From GCA-2746605 sp963704835 (lineage in GTDB: Bacteria; Bacteroidota; Ignavibacteria; Ignavibacteriales; Melioribacteraceae), in contig CAVPHW010000005.1 in NCBI GenBank assembly GCA_963704835.1, forward strand, positions 62,001 through 126,000: 64,000 nucleotides of DNA, given 5' to 3'. Position 1 is the first letter of the stretch, and each line of letters begins with the position of its first letter. The notes under the pieces were generated by a model that saw only the letters and a list, made by a program, of their open reading frames with translations, was not told the DNA's origin and ran no database searches. The position numbers and the translations under genes are program-made. Of the stretch, positions 30,065 to 37,516 are shown piece by piece.

Positions 30065-30107
30065 AAAAAAATGCCGAGCAATTTTAATTACTCGGCAATT
30101 TTTATTT
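30065..30107. terminator. Bidirectional terminator
   Basis: Stem TGCCGAG/CTCGGCA (30072-30078 and 30091-30097), flanked by A-run on the left and T-run on the right, so it works on both strands. It separates the converging genes ending at 30060 (plus) and 30235 (minus). Confidence 0.85.
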
Positions 30108-30111
30108 ATTT

Positions 30112-30160
30112 GTTGCTCAGATTGCTTTTATCCGCCGCGGTGGAAGCAATCTGAGTTACA
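30112..30160. repeat. 49-bp palindromic repeat, non-coding copy
   Basis: Identical over 49 bp to 30677-30725. The ends (GTTGCTCAGATTGC and GCAATCTGAGTTACA) are inverted around a TCCGCCGCGG core. It lies downstream of the gene that carries the other copy. Confidence 0.85.
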
Positions 30161-30234
30161 TTTCTAACACTTCACTCTTACGACCAAGTGGTAGCTGTTT
30201 TTTTCTAAAATCTTATATCTTGATACTCAAATCT

Positions 30235-31404
30235 TTACTTAACCAACATCATTTTTCTGATTTGTGTAAAGTTATTTGTTTCCAATTTATAGAAATATAT
30301 TCCACTATTTAAATCACTTCCGTTAAAATTAACATTATGATAACCAGCACTTAACATTTTTATTTAACAATTCAGCAACTTCTTCGCCTAAAATATTAAA
30401 TACATTTAATCTTACTTGACTATCAACAGGTAAATTAAATTGTATGCTTGTTGTTGGGTTAAATGGATTAGGATAATTTTGGGTTAGTGAATAATCTGTC
30501 GGGTTACCAAAAATCACCTCAACTTCATCAGAATATTCAAATGTTCCGTCTATATCAACTTGTTTTAGTCTGTATAAATATTTTCCGGAATTATTTACAG
30601 TTTTGTCTGAATAAGAATAATATTTTGGTGAGTTACTATTTCCGTGTCCTTCAACAAATCCAATTTTCCAGTTGTCGTTGCTCAGATTGCTTTTATCCGC
30701 CGCGGTGGAAGCAATCTGAGTTACACTTTTTCTCTCTACTTCAAAACCATAATTATTTACTTCTGTAGCTGTTTCCCAATTTAAGTGCAACACTTTTATT
30801 TACAACTGATGCTGTGAATGTTGTTAGTTCTACTGGGAGATGACCTGATTATTATCTTGGTGCTCCCATGATTGCAGTGAATAGAGTTCCATCCAAGTAA
30901 AAGCACTATATCTGAGTACCATTCCCAGTTAGTTGTAAAGATTTGTCCGATTGGCAGTGGTACTTACCTTCATTTACTCCAATGTCTATAGAGGTTATTC
31001 CATTTGCGACACCACCTACTCCTTGAAAGGTTCCTCCGTAACTTAAAAATTGAATTAGACCCTCCATTATAAGATAAAGCTATACCATCTGGGTTTCCAT
31101 TGTTGAATACTTGCTGAATTTGCTGTATAATCATAATAATAATATTTGAACGAGCCATCAATAGGGTCTGTTTGTCCTACTGTAAAACTGTTGAGACCCT
31201 TAGTGTTATAACTTGCTCCTCCACTACCATTATATAGTGTAATTACAAAATCAGATAAGGTGTATAAATTAGAATTCTGAATTACAACTTCAATAAATTC
31301 ACCTTCATCTACACTAGTATTATCATAATCAAATTCATTAATTATACATTCTGCCCAAACGCCAAACTGCTAACAAAAAGTAAAACTGTAATTAATTTCT
31401 TCAT
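30235..31404 (-). CDS. T9SS-sorted protein with lamin-tail-like domain, frameshifted
   Basis: About 385 codons. The start at 31404, behind GGGAGAAAGG, gives the signal peptide MKKLITVLLFVSSLAFGQ. After a frame change comes INEFDYDNTSVDEGEFIEV and SDFVITLYNGSGGASYNTKG, a lamin-tail-like beta domain. The C-terminal half has NNYGFEVERK, the inserted palindromic element, FVEGHGNSNSPKYYSYSD and the sorting module (TQNYPNPFNPTTSIQFNL to TQIRKMMLVK). Frame changes lie near 31370, 31140, 30960, 30790 and 30350. It is likely surface-attached or released by T9SS; its role is unknown. Confidence 0.7.
30677..30725. repeat. 49-bp palindromic repeat inside a coding sequence (copy C)
   Basis: Identical to 30112-30160. 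On the minus strand it is read in frame as VTQIASTAADKSNLSN between VERKS and WKIGFVEG of the sorting-associated module. The arms match copy A at 22661. Confidence 0.85.
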
Positions 31405-31477
31405 CCTTTCTCCCGTTTTTTTTCAGTATAATTTATTTTATTAATAATTTAAGTTAGAATTTGCATTTCAAAATTTG

Positions 31478-31493
31478 TGTGGTCTATATCACA
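31478..31493. promoter_or_regulatory. CRP/FNR-like palindrome upstream of a T9SS gene
   Basis: TGTGGTCTATATCACA, one mismatch from TGTGA-N6-TCACA. Its proximal edge is 74 bp from the start codon at 31404, almost the same distance as the site in front of the endonuclease gene. Confidence 0.5.
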
Positions 31494-31636
31494 ATCAACA
31501 ATTTTTTGTGCATCAAAATGCTACATTTCACCTTTTTAAGACATATTTACATAAATAAAAAGCTACTAATGCTTTTTTATCCAATTTTGTATTACCACGT
31601 ATAAAACTATTGTGCCAACAACAAAATAGACTTAGT

Positions 31637-31747
31637 TTAATAGACAAAAAGAACAATTATTAAAACGATAAAAAATATTAAACCCAAAGCAATCAAAAAA
31701 GTGTAATTACTTTTCCTATTCTTTGAATATTGCAGATAATCTAACAT
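31637..31747 (-). CDS. Candidate 36-aa single-span membrane peptide
   Basis: Small open frame from ATG 31747 with an AAAGG motif just ahead. It encodes MLDYLQYSKNRKSNYTF followed by LIALGLIFFIVLIIVLFVY. A basic N-terminal segment and one hydrophobic helix reaching the C-terminus suggest a small inner-membrane protein with its N-terminus in the cytoplasm. There is no homology I can recall and AT-rich DNA can mimic such frames, so this is tentative. Confidence 0.35.
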   Translation of the reverse strand: MLDYLQYSKNRKSNYTFLIALGLIFFIVLIIVLFVY

Positions 31748-32083
31748 TTTTGCCTTTAAATCTGTTTTAATGATACAATATATTTTTTAATTTCTTTTTG
31801 CTCTAAAGAACTAGATTCTCACGTCGCAAGCTCCTCAGAATGACTGCCAACTACAAAATGGTAAATGTCAAACCAGTCAATTTAGATTAAAGTAATTTAT
31901 TGAATGTGTAAACTGTTTATTTCTATTTATTTATATAAAAAAAATAAAGTTTTTTATGAGGTGTACTTCCATAACTTATTTACTAAAAATAATTTAAAAC
32001 GTTTATATTAAATTATTTCAATTGAAAGAATAAAGTATTGTAATAATACTAAAAAGAGGTAAATAAAAGCAAATTAATTTTAT

Positions 32084-32941
32084 TCAGGAACCAGTTTTTT
32101 TCGTGTTCTTCTTAAGCTGAAAAATATTTGGTTTTTCAGAAGGTTTTTTAGAGGTTTCGTAAGAATCGCTTACATACCACCAATCTGCAGGTATTTCAAT
32201 TGTGTACTTCCCTTCAGAGGTTTTAACTTTTTCTAATATAAATTTAGCAATTCCATCCGGCATATTAAGAGTAACTTTTAGGTTGGAAGAATTATCCACA
32301 AATGTATGTACTCTAGAACCGGCAGCTCTTGGTGTAAAGAAAATTGAATCGGAGTTCTTTGCTTGTATAACTACACTTGTTGTGTATAAAATTAATTTCA
32401 AATCTAAAAGTGGAGATGCAGCTCTTTCGTACAAAGATTCAAGTGCCAGCATTCCAATTATTCCATCTGTTCTATTGCCAAAAAGTTGCCACAATCCGGA
32501 AATGCCAGGTTTATTTGTAAGCCTTCCTCTACGCTCATATAATTCCGGAGAAACATTTTTAATTGTCTGTAAATCTTCAAGCATTAAAGGTCTAGGACCA
32601 ATTATGCTCATATCTCCTTTAATTACATTATAAAGCTGAGGTAATTCATCAAGTCCGGTTTTTCTTAACCATTTTGCAAAAGGTGTAATATTAACTTTTA
32701 GTGTTGGTTTTAAAAATATGTCTTCTTCACTAGTATGAGTTATAGTAGGAAGGGTTTTCTTTAAAGTTGTTATTTTATAGATATCAAAAAGATGTTTTTC
32801 AAGTGTTAAGCCTCTTTTTTGCACAAAAAAAGGAAAGCTTTTTAATTCAATAAATATTAAAAACGAGATAAATATTAATATTGGAAGAGTTAACACAAAA
32901 AGAATTAAGGCAATAGATATGTCAAATATTCTTCGCATCAT
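32084..32941 (-). CDS. Bacterial sugar-phosphate transferase (WbaP/WcaJ-type)
   Basis: A 285-aa monotopic phosphoglycosyl transferase that starts lipid-linked glycan synthesis by moving a sugar phosphate to undecaprenyl phosphate. The re-entrant N-terminal helix (MMRRIFDISIALILFVLTLP) is followed by the catalytic part: FAKWLRKTGLDELPQLYNVI (with the Asp-Glu pair), GDMSIIGPRPL and the NKPGISGLWQLFG segment. About 80 extra residues after the core (from ~205) form a basic, Ser/Lys-rich tail. It begins 9 nt behind the MlaE-type permease gene. Confidence 0.88.
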   Translation of the reverse strand: MMRRIFDISIALILFVLTLPILIFISFLIFIELKSFPFFVQKRGLTLEKHLFDIYKITTLKKTLPTITHTSEEDIFLKPTLKVNITPFAKWLRKTGLDELPQLYNVIKGDMSIIGPRPLMLEDLQTIKNVSPELYERRGRLTNKPGISGLWQLFGNRTDGIIGMLALESLYERAASPLLDLKLILYTTSVVIQAKNSDSIFFTPRAAGSRVHTFVDNSSNLKVTLNMPDGIAKFILEKVKTSEGKYTIEIPADWWYVSDSYETSKKPSEKPNIFQLKKNTKKTGS

Positions 32942-32950
32942 AAAATTACA

Positions 32951-33724
32951 TTAAAATATTAGTGACCATAAAGCATAGTCTAAAATTAAAATTACTGCTG
33001 AGGAAATAACAAAAGATCTAATTGTTGATAGACCAACTCCTTCGGCGCCGCCTTCCGTTCTAAAACCAATATGACAGCCAAGAAGTGCTGTAACTCCACC
33101 AAACATTAACCCTTTAAACATTCCAAAAACAAAATCCCCCATTGTGAAAAATCTTTTTACTGAATCAAAATAAACTGCATAGGAAACGTCAAGAAAAAAA
33201 TTAGAAACTAAATATGCCCCAATAACTGCAATTGTATTTGCAAAGACAATCAGAATTGGCAGCATAAAAATTGAAGCAAAAAAACGTGGCATTGCCAAAT
33301 ATCTAATCTGACTAATTCCCATAGTTTCTAAAGCATCAAGTTGTTCTGTAACCTTCATAGAGCCTAATTCTGCGGCAATTGATGCGCCAACTCTGCCTGC
33401 AATAATAATCCCGGTTAAAACAGGACCAAGTTCAGTAATAATTGCCCTGCTAGTTGCGGTTCCAAGAAATGAAATAGGAGCCAAACCTTTAAGCTGATAT
33501 GCAGCTTGCCAAGCAGCAACTGCTCCTGTAAATGTTGCAATAATTATAACAAGTGGAAGTGAATCAACCCCAATATGCTTCATCTGAGCAAATAATAATT
33601 TCCTACTCTTAATTATTTTGGGGAAGTAACCAATTACTTGAAATAATAGAATTGAGACTTGTCCAAATTCTTGGAAGAAATCTATAGTTCGTTTTCCGAT
33701 ATAAGAAAAGATATTATTACTCAC
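32951..33724 (-). CDS. mlaE: MlaE-type ABC transporter permease
   Basis: A 257-aa permease of the MlaE/YrbE family, the inner-membrane channel of retrograde phospholipid transport to and from the outer membrane. Typical segments are ATFTGAVAAWQAAYQL, RAIITELGPVLTGIIIAGRVG, SIAAELGSMKVTEQLDALE and MPRFFASIFMLPILIVFA. Five to six hydrophobic helices are visible. MlaF and MlaD, its usual partners, are not adjacent. The gene is instead coupled to a sugar-phosphate transferase. Confidence 0.92.
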   Translation of the reverse strand: MSNNIFSYIGKRTIDFFQEFGQVSILLFQVIGYFPKIIKSRKLLFAQMKHIGVDSLPLVIIIATFTGAVAAWQAAYQLKGLAPISFLGTATSRAIITELGPVLTGIIIAGRVGASIAAELGSMKVTEQLDALETMGISQIRYLAMPRFFASIFMLPILIVFANTIAVIGAYLVSNFFLDVSYAVYFDSVKRFFTMGDFVFGMFKGLMFGGVTALLGCHIGFRTEGGAEGVGLSTIRSFVISSAVILILDYALWSLIF

Positions 33725-33925
33725 AAAACCTTACAGATTTTAAAACGATCATGAAATATAAAAATTTAATTATTATTTACGTTAGAATTAAATCTTGTAC
33801 TAATAGCAAAATATAGAATTACAAATAAAATGCAATATTATAATCGTAAGAGAAAACTTTTAAATAAGATAGTATTATATTTGCAGTATTAAATTTATCA
33901 ACCAACCAAAAAATTTGGGTGAGTT

Positions 33926-34996
33926 ATGAACACAATTAACTTTCAAGATGTAGAGCAAAAAACTGATGTAAAGATTCCAGAAAATTTAGTATTCGGACAA
34001 AATTTTACTTCTAATTATTTTCAATTAGATTACGATGCTTCACGAGGTGGATGGCATAGCCCAACAATCAAAAAATTTGGAGATTTTAAAATTTCACCAG
34101 CTGCTTTAGCTTTTCACTATGGACAAGAAATTTTTGAGGGATTAAAAGCTTACAAACATGTGGATGGGAAAATTGCCTTATTTAGACCTGATGAAAATTT
34201 CAAAAGAATGAATAGATCGGCTAAAAGATTATGTATGCCGGAAGTTGATCTAGACTTAGCACTAACAGCATTGAAAGAATTAGTTGCTCTTGAAAAGGAT
34301 TGGATTCCAACAAAACCGGGTCACTCACTTTACATTAGACCTTTAATGTTTGCTAGCGATCCATATATTGGTGTAAAAGCCGGTGAGCAATATAAGTTAA
34401 TGATTATGTTAAGTCCGGTTGGACCTTATTACCCTGAGGGTTTTAAACCCGTTCCAATTTTAGCTACAGATAAATATGTTAGAGCAGTGCGTAAAGGAAT
34501 TGGTGATTGTAAAACAGCAGGCAATTATGCCGCAAGTTTATTAGCGCAACGAGAAGCAAAACAAGAAGGCTACTCACAAGTATTATGGTTAGATGCAATT
34601 GAGCAAAAATTTATTGAAGAAGTTGGAACAATGAATATTTTTATGCAGTTCAAAGATGAAGTTGTTACACCTATGCTTACCGGAACTATTCTTCCTGGTG
34701 TTACAAGAATGTCTGTAATTCAGATCTTGAAAGATTGGGGTTACAATATAACTGAGAGAATGATCTCAATAGATGAAGTTGTAGAAGGATATAAAAATAA
34801 AAACCTTGTAGAAATTTTTGGAACAGGAACAGCTGCAATTATTTCTTCTGTTGGAAAATTAAAATATCATGATACAATTATGCAATTCAATGATGAACAT
34901 GCCGGTGAATTAGGTACGAAACTTTATGAAGAAATTCTTGGAATTCAATATGGTGAACGAGAAGATAAATTTAATTGGCTTACTTATCTTGATTAA
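33926..34996 (+). CDS. ilvE: Branched-chain amino acid aminotransferase
   Basis: A 356-aa class IV PLP enzyme catalysing the last step of Val, Leu and Ile synthesis or the first of their breakdown. The PLP lysine lies in GIGDCKTAGNYAASLLAQRE. Other blocks are GQEIFEGLKAYKHVDGKIAL, SLYIRPLMFASDPYIGVKAG, EEVGTMNIFMQF and LTGTILPGVTRMSVIQI. It resembles the long eukaryote-like subgroup in length. It is transcribed alone and divergently from mlaE. Confidence 0.96.
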   Translation: MNTINFQDVEQKTDVKIPENLVFGQNFTSNYFQLDYDASRGGWHSPTIKKFGDFKISPAALAFHYGQEIFEGLKAYKHVDGKIALFRPDENFKRMNRSAKRLCMPEVDLDLALTALKELVALEKDWIPTKPGHSLYIRPLMFASDPYIGVKAGEQYKLMIMLSPVGPYYPEGFKPVPILATDKYVRAVRKGIGDCKTAGNYAASLLAQREAKQEGYSQVLWLDAIEQKFIEEVGTMNIFMQFKDEVVTPMLTGTILPGVTRMSVIQILKDWGYNITERMISIDEVVEGYKNKNLVEIFGTGTAAIISSVGKLKYHDTIMQFNDEHAGELGTKLYEEILGIQYGEREDKFNWLTYLD

Positions 34997-35019
34997 TTTG
35001 TAGCTAGGATTGTTCACGA

Positions 35020-35212
35020 TCTGTGGATTTGAAGAAACTTTATTCTCTTGCAACAGATTGTGAATAATCTGAGTTATATTTTCGTTTCCTCAGATTGCGA
35101 GCAATCCAAGTTACATTTTTGTAGCACAGTTTGCTCGCAAACTGTAAAAAAGATTTATCTATTTTAAGAAAAACAGCTTTCTTCTCAGATTGACAAGCAG
35201 TCTGAATTACAT
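35020..35212. repeat. Cluster of degenerate palindromic elements
   Basis: Four clear and one weak copies of an inverted repeat related to those at 22661 and 30677: weak at ~35020-35036; CAGATTGTGAATAATCTGAG (35054-35073); CTCAGATTGCGAGCAATCCA (35089-35108); ACAGTTTGCTCGCAAACTGT (35126-35145); CTCAGATTGACAAGCAGTCT (35184-35203). Several are followed by GTTACA or AATTACAT. The spacing is irregular. They fill the gap between ilvE and the converging acetyltransferase gene. Confidence 0.7.
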
Positions 35213-35283
35213 ATTGTTAAATAGACTATAAGTTATGAATGAGTAACTCTTTTAAGCACAGAAAAGAATGTCTACGTTACTAT

Positions 35284-35784
35284 TTATTCCATTACTTTCA
35301 AATATAAATATTTAGCATCATCTGGAGCATAAAAATCTTCAAGCACAGCTTCTTCTTTATAACTGCATGCTAAATAAAACTTTCGAGTTGATACATACTG
35401 CTCCTTCCCGGAAGTCTCAACATAAATTCTCTTACCGCCCAAACTGTTAATCTCTTTTTCACTTTCAGACAGTAATATTTTCCCTAATCCAAATTTCTGA
35501 AATTCTTTATGAACTGCAATCCAATAAAGGTCGTAACTAAGTTTTGTAGCGGGAATTGGACCAAAGCATGAATAGCCAATTGTTCTTCCATCTAGTTCAG
35601 CAAAAAGGAAAAAATAACCGCTGGCTTCACCTTTTGTTAATCTTTCTTCAACCAATTCAACTGCAATTCCTACTTCTTCATCAGAAAAAAATCCTGTTGA
35701 ACTTACAATTTCCCTAATATTTTTAATATCCTCAAGAATAGCGATCGTTCTAAACTTTAATTTATCAATAATTTTATTTTCCAT
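35284..35784 (-). CDS. GNAT family N-acetyltransferase
   Basis: A 166-aa GNAT fold enzyme using acetyl-CoA. The core is recognisable: GYFLFAELDGRTIGYSCFG, then LYWIAVHKEFQKFGLGKILL (the acetyl-CoA pyrophosphate loop is degenerate as QKFGLG) and YVETSGKEQYVSTRKFYLAC. I use the ATG at 35784, preceded by GGAAGGG, rather than one 15 codons upstream. It overlaps the end of the deacetylase fusion by 11 nt. In the KamA operon it could acetylate a beta-amino acid, as AblB/YodP does in Nepsilon-acetyl-beta-lysine synthesis, but it is too diverged to say so from sequence. Confidence 0.85.
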   Translation of the reverse strand: MENKIIDKLKFRTIAILEDIKNIREIVSSTGFFSDEEVGIAVELVEERLTKGEASGYFFLFAELDGRTIGYSCFGPIPATKLSYDLYWIAVHKEFQKFGLGKILLSESEKEINSLGGKRIYVETSGKEQYVSTRKFYLACSYKEEAVLEDFYAPDDAKYLYLKVME

Positions 35785-37516
35785 TGTAACCCTTCCATAA
35801 TCCTTCAAAAAAACGACGAGCATTAACACCTAGCGATTTAACTTTATATCCACCTTCTTGAACAACAACGGTTGGAATTTTAAGTTTACCAAGCATCAAA
35901 CCATTTTCCTCAAAATCATTAGCTGATAAACTCCAAGTTCCTGTTGGGTCACCTTTTGCCGGATCTAGACCCAAAGCTAAAACTAAAAATCTAGGTTTAA
36001 ATTCTTGAATGTTATTAATAGCTTTTTTTAAATAACTTCTATAACCTTCTCCATCCATCTGTTCTTTTAAAGCGTAATTAATATTATGACCAAGACCCTT
36101 TCCCTTACCTGTTTCATCTTCAAATCCTGTAAAATAAGGATACGCAAATTTAGGGTGTCCGTGAATAGAAATTGTTTGAACATCAGCTCTATCATAAAAA
36201 ATATTCTGTGAACCATTGCCATGGTGGTAATCAATATCTAAAATTGAAACCTTTCCATGCTGAGCTAAGTACTGTGCCGCAATAGCATTTGAGTTAAAAT
36301 AACAAAATCCACCAAAAGATTTTCTCTCTGCATGATGTCCTGGAGGGCGAACCAAAGCATAAGTTATATAATGCCCCGACAGCATTTTTTCAGTAGCAGT
36401 AAGAACACAGTCAACTGCTCTTCTAGCAGCAATAAAAGCATTTTGATTAAGCGGTGTAAATGTATCAATACAATAATAACCAGCTCTTACCGGCAAATCA
36501 ACAGGACGTCTCGCTTCATTTCTTATCGGGAATACATAAGGATAGATTGATTTATTAGGAGGAACATTTTCACAAACTTTTTCTAAATATTTCACGTACT
36601 CGGCATCGTGAACAGATAGGATATGTTTTAAAGGATACTTTTTAGGAGCAATTGTAGTGAACAGTCCTGATGATTCAATTTCCTTTAATATACTTTTAAT
36701 TCTTACGGGAGACTCAACATATCCCCTTTCATTAACATGATGAATATCATGCTTGTCATTAATCACTAAACCAATTTTCAAATCTTCAGCTATTTGGGGT
36801 ATATCCACTTGTTTCGGTTTTACTTTAATATACTTTGGTTCTCTCATTTTTACATCTACGTTTTTAAATGATTTCACAACCAACTCATTGTATTCTGGTG
36901 AACAAACACCGGCATATTTCTTTTCCAGAATTTCCCTTACTATCTTTTGTAATTTACTACTTTCAGGAAGTTTATGCATTCCCAATCCGTCAAATACTAA
37001 GTAGGGTGGACTGTCAATTTCTTCCCCAATTGGTGTTTCATAAGCTGAATTGATAATTGGTCTGGCACCATACTTTTCATAAAATTTTAATCTAGCAATG
37101 TTTTGTTTTAGGAACTTACTATCTTTCATTAATGATGGATCATCGGGTAAGCACTCAAAAAATAATCCAACAGAATTTAAATGTTTAGCTGCAATTCTAA
37201 CTCTATCGTACAATGCGCTGCCAATTCCTCCACCAGTAGTTTTTGGGGCGGTCGATACAAAATCCAAATAGCAGAAATTTAGAGATGCAAAATAATACAT
37301 AAGGGCAAATCCTAAAACTTTTCCTTTGCCATCATCTGCAACTAAAAGAACTGTTTTAAATTTATACTTTATTGGATTTTTTAATAGATCCGGTATTTTA
37401 GAAATATCTGATTCAGGTAGTTCATTAAATTGGGTTCTTAAAATATCCTGAATTTGTGAAATCTCAAGCTGGTTTATTGGTAATAGGTCGTCATAAATTC
37501 TTCTAATTCTAAACAT
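35774..37516 (-). CDS. GNAT - histone deacetylase-like amidohydrolase fusion
   Basis: A 580-aa fusion. Residues ~1-175 are GNAT-like (KVLGFALMYYFASLNFCYLD, TTGGGIGSALYDRVRIAAKH, RLKFYEKYGARPI). Residues ~245-575 are a zinc-dependent histone deacetylase/acetylpolyamine amidohydrolase domain. It has the catalytic pair in PPGHHAERKSFGGFCYFN (~390), zinc ligands in LDIDYHHGNG (~430) and LALGLDPAKGDPTG (~520), and the C-terminal VVQEGGYK. One chain thus carries domains that could add and remove acyl groups. Start and stop are coupled to the neighbours by 1-nt and 11-nt overlaps. Confidence 0.9.
   Translation of the reverse strand: MFRIRRIYDDLLPINQLEISQIQDILRTQFNELPESDISKIPDLLKNPIKYKFKTVLLVADDGKGKVLGFALMYYFASLNFCYLDFVSTAPKTTGGGIGSALYDRVRIAAKHLNSVGLFFECLPDDPSLMKDSKFLKQNIARLKFYEKYGARPIINSAYETPIGEEIDSPPYLVFDGLGMHKLPESSKLQKIVREILEKKYAGVCSPEYNELVVKSFKNVDVKMREPKYIKVKPKQVDIPQIAEDLKIGLVINDKHDIHHVNERGYVESPVRIKSILKEIESSGLFTTIAPKKYPLKHILSVHDAEYVKYLEKVCENVPPNKSIYPYVFPIRNEARRPVDLPVRAGYYCIDTFTPLNQNAFIAARRAVDCVLTATEKMLSGHYITYALVRPPGHHAERKSFGGFCYFNSNAIAAQYLAQHGKVSILDIDYHHGNGSQNIFYDRADVQTISIHGHPKFAYPYFTGFEDETGKGKGLGHNINYALKEQMDGEGYRSYLKKAINNIQEFKPRFLVLALGLDPAKGDPTGTWSLSANDFEENGLMLGKLKIPTVVVQEGGYKVKSLGVNARRFFEGLWKGYNGK

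Larger units (their letters stand above)
31405..32083. other. 679-bp region without a conventional gene
   Basis: Spacer between a T9SS gene and the sugar transferase. It contains a CRP/FNR-like site (31478-31493), a candidate 36-aa membrane peptide gene (31637-31747) and a repeat-like string at 31812-31846 (TCACGTCGCAAGCTCCTCAG and flanks). The remainder is AT-rich with no recognisable feature. Confidence 0.5.

Noticed and set aside
35041..35212. Possible CRISPR array
   Set aside because: The repeats are short, palindromic, strongly diverged and irregularly spaced, with no unique spacers of constant length and no cas genes.
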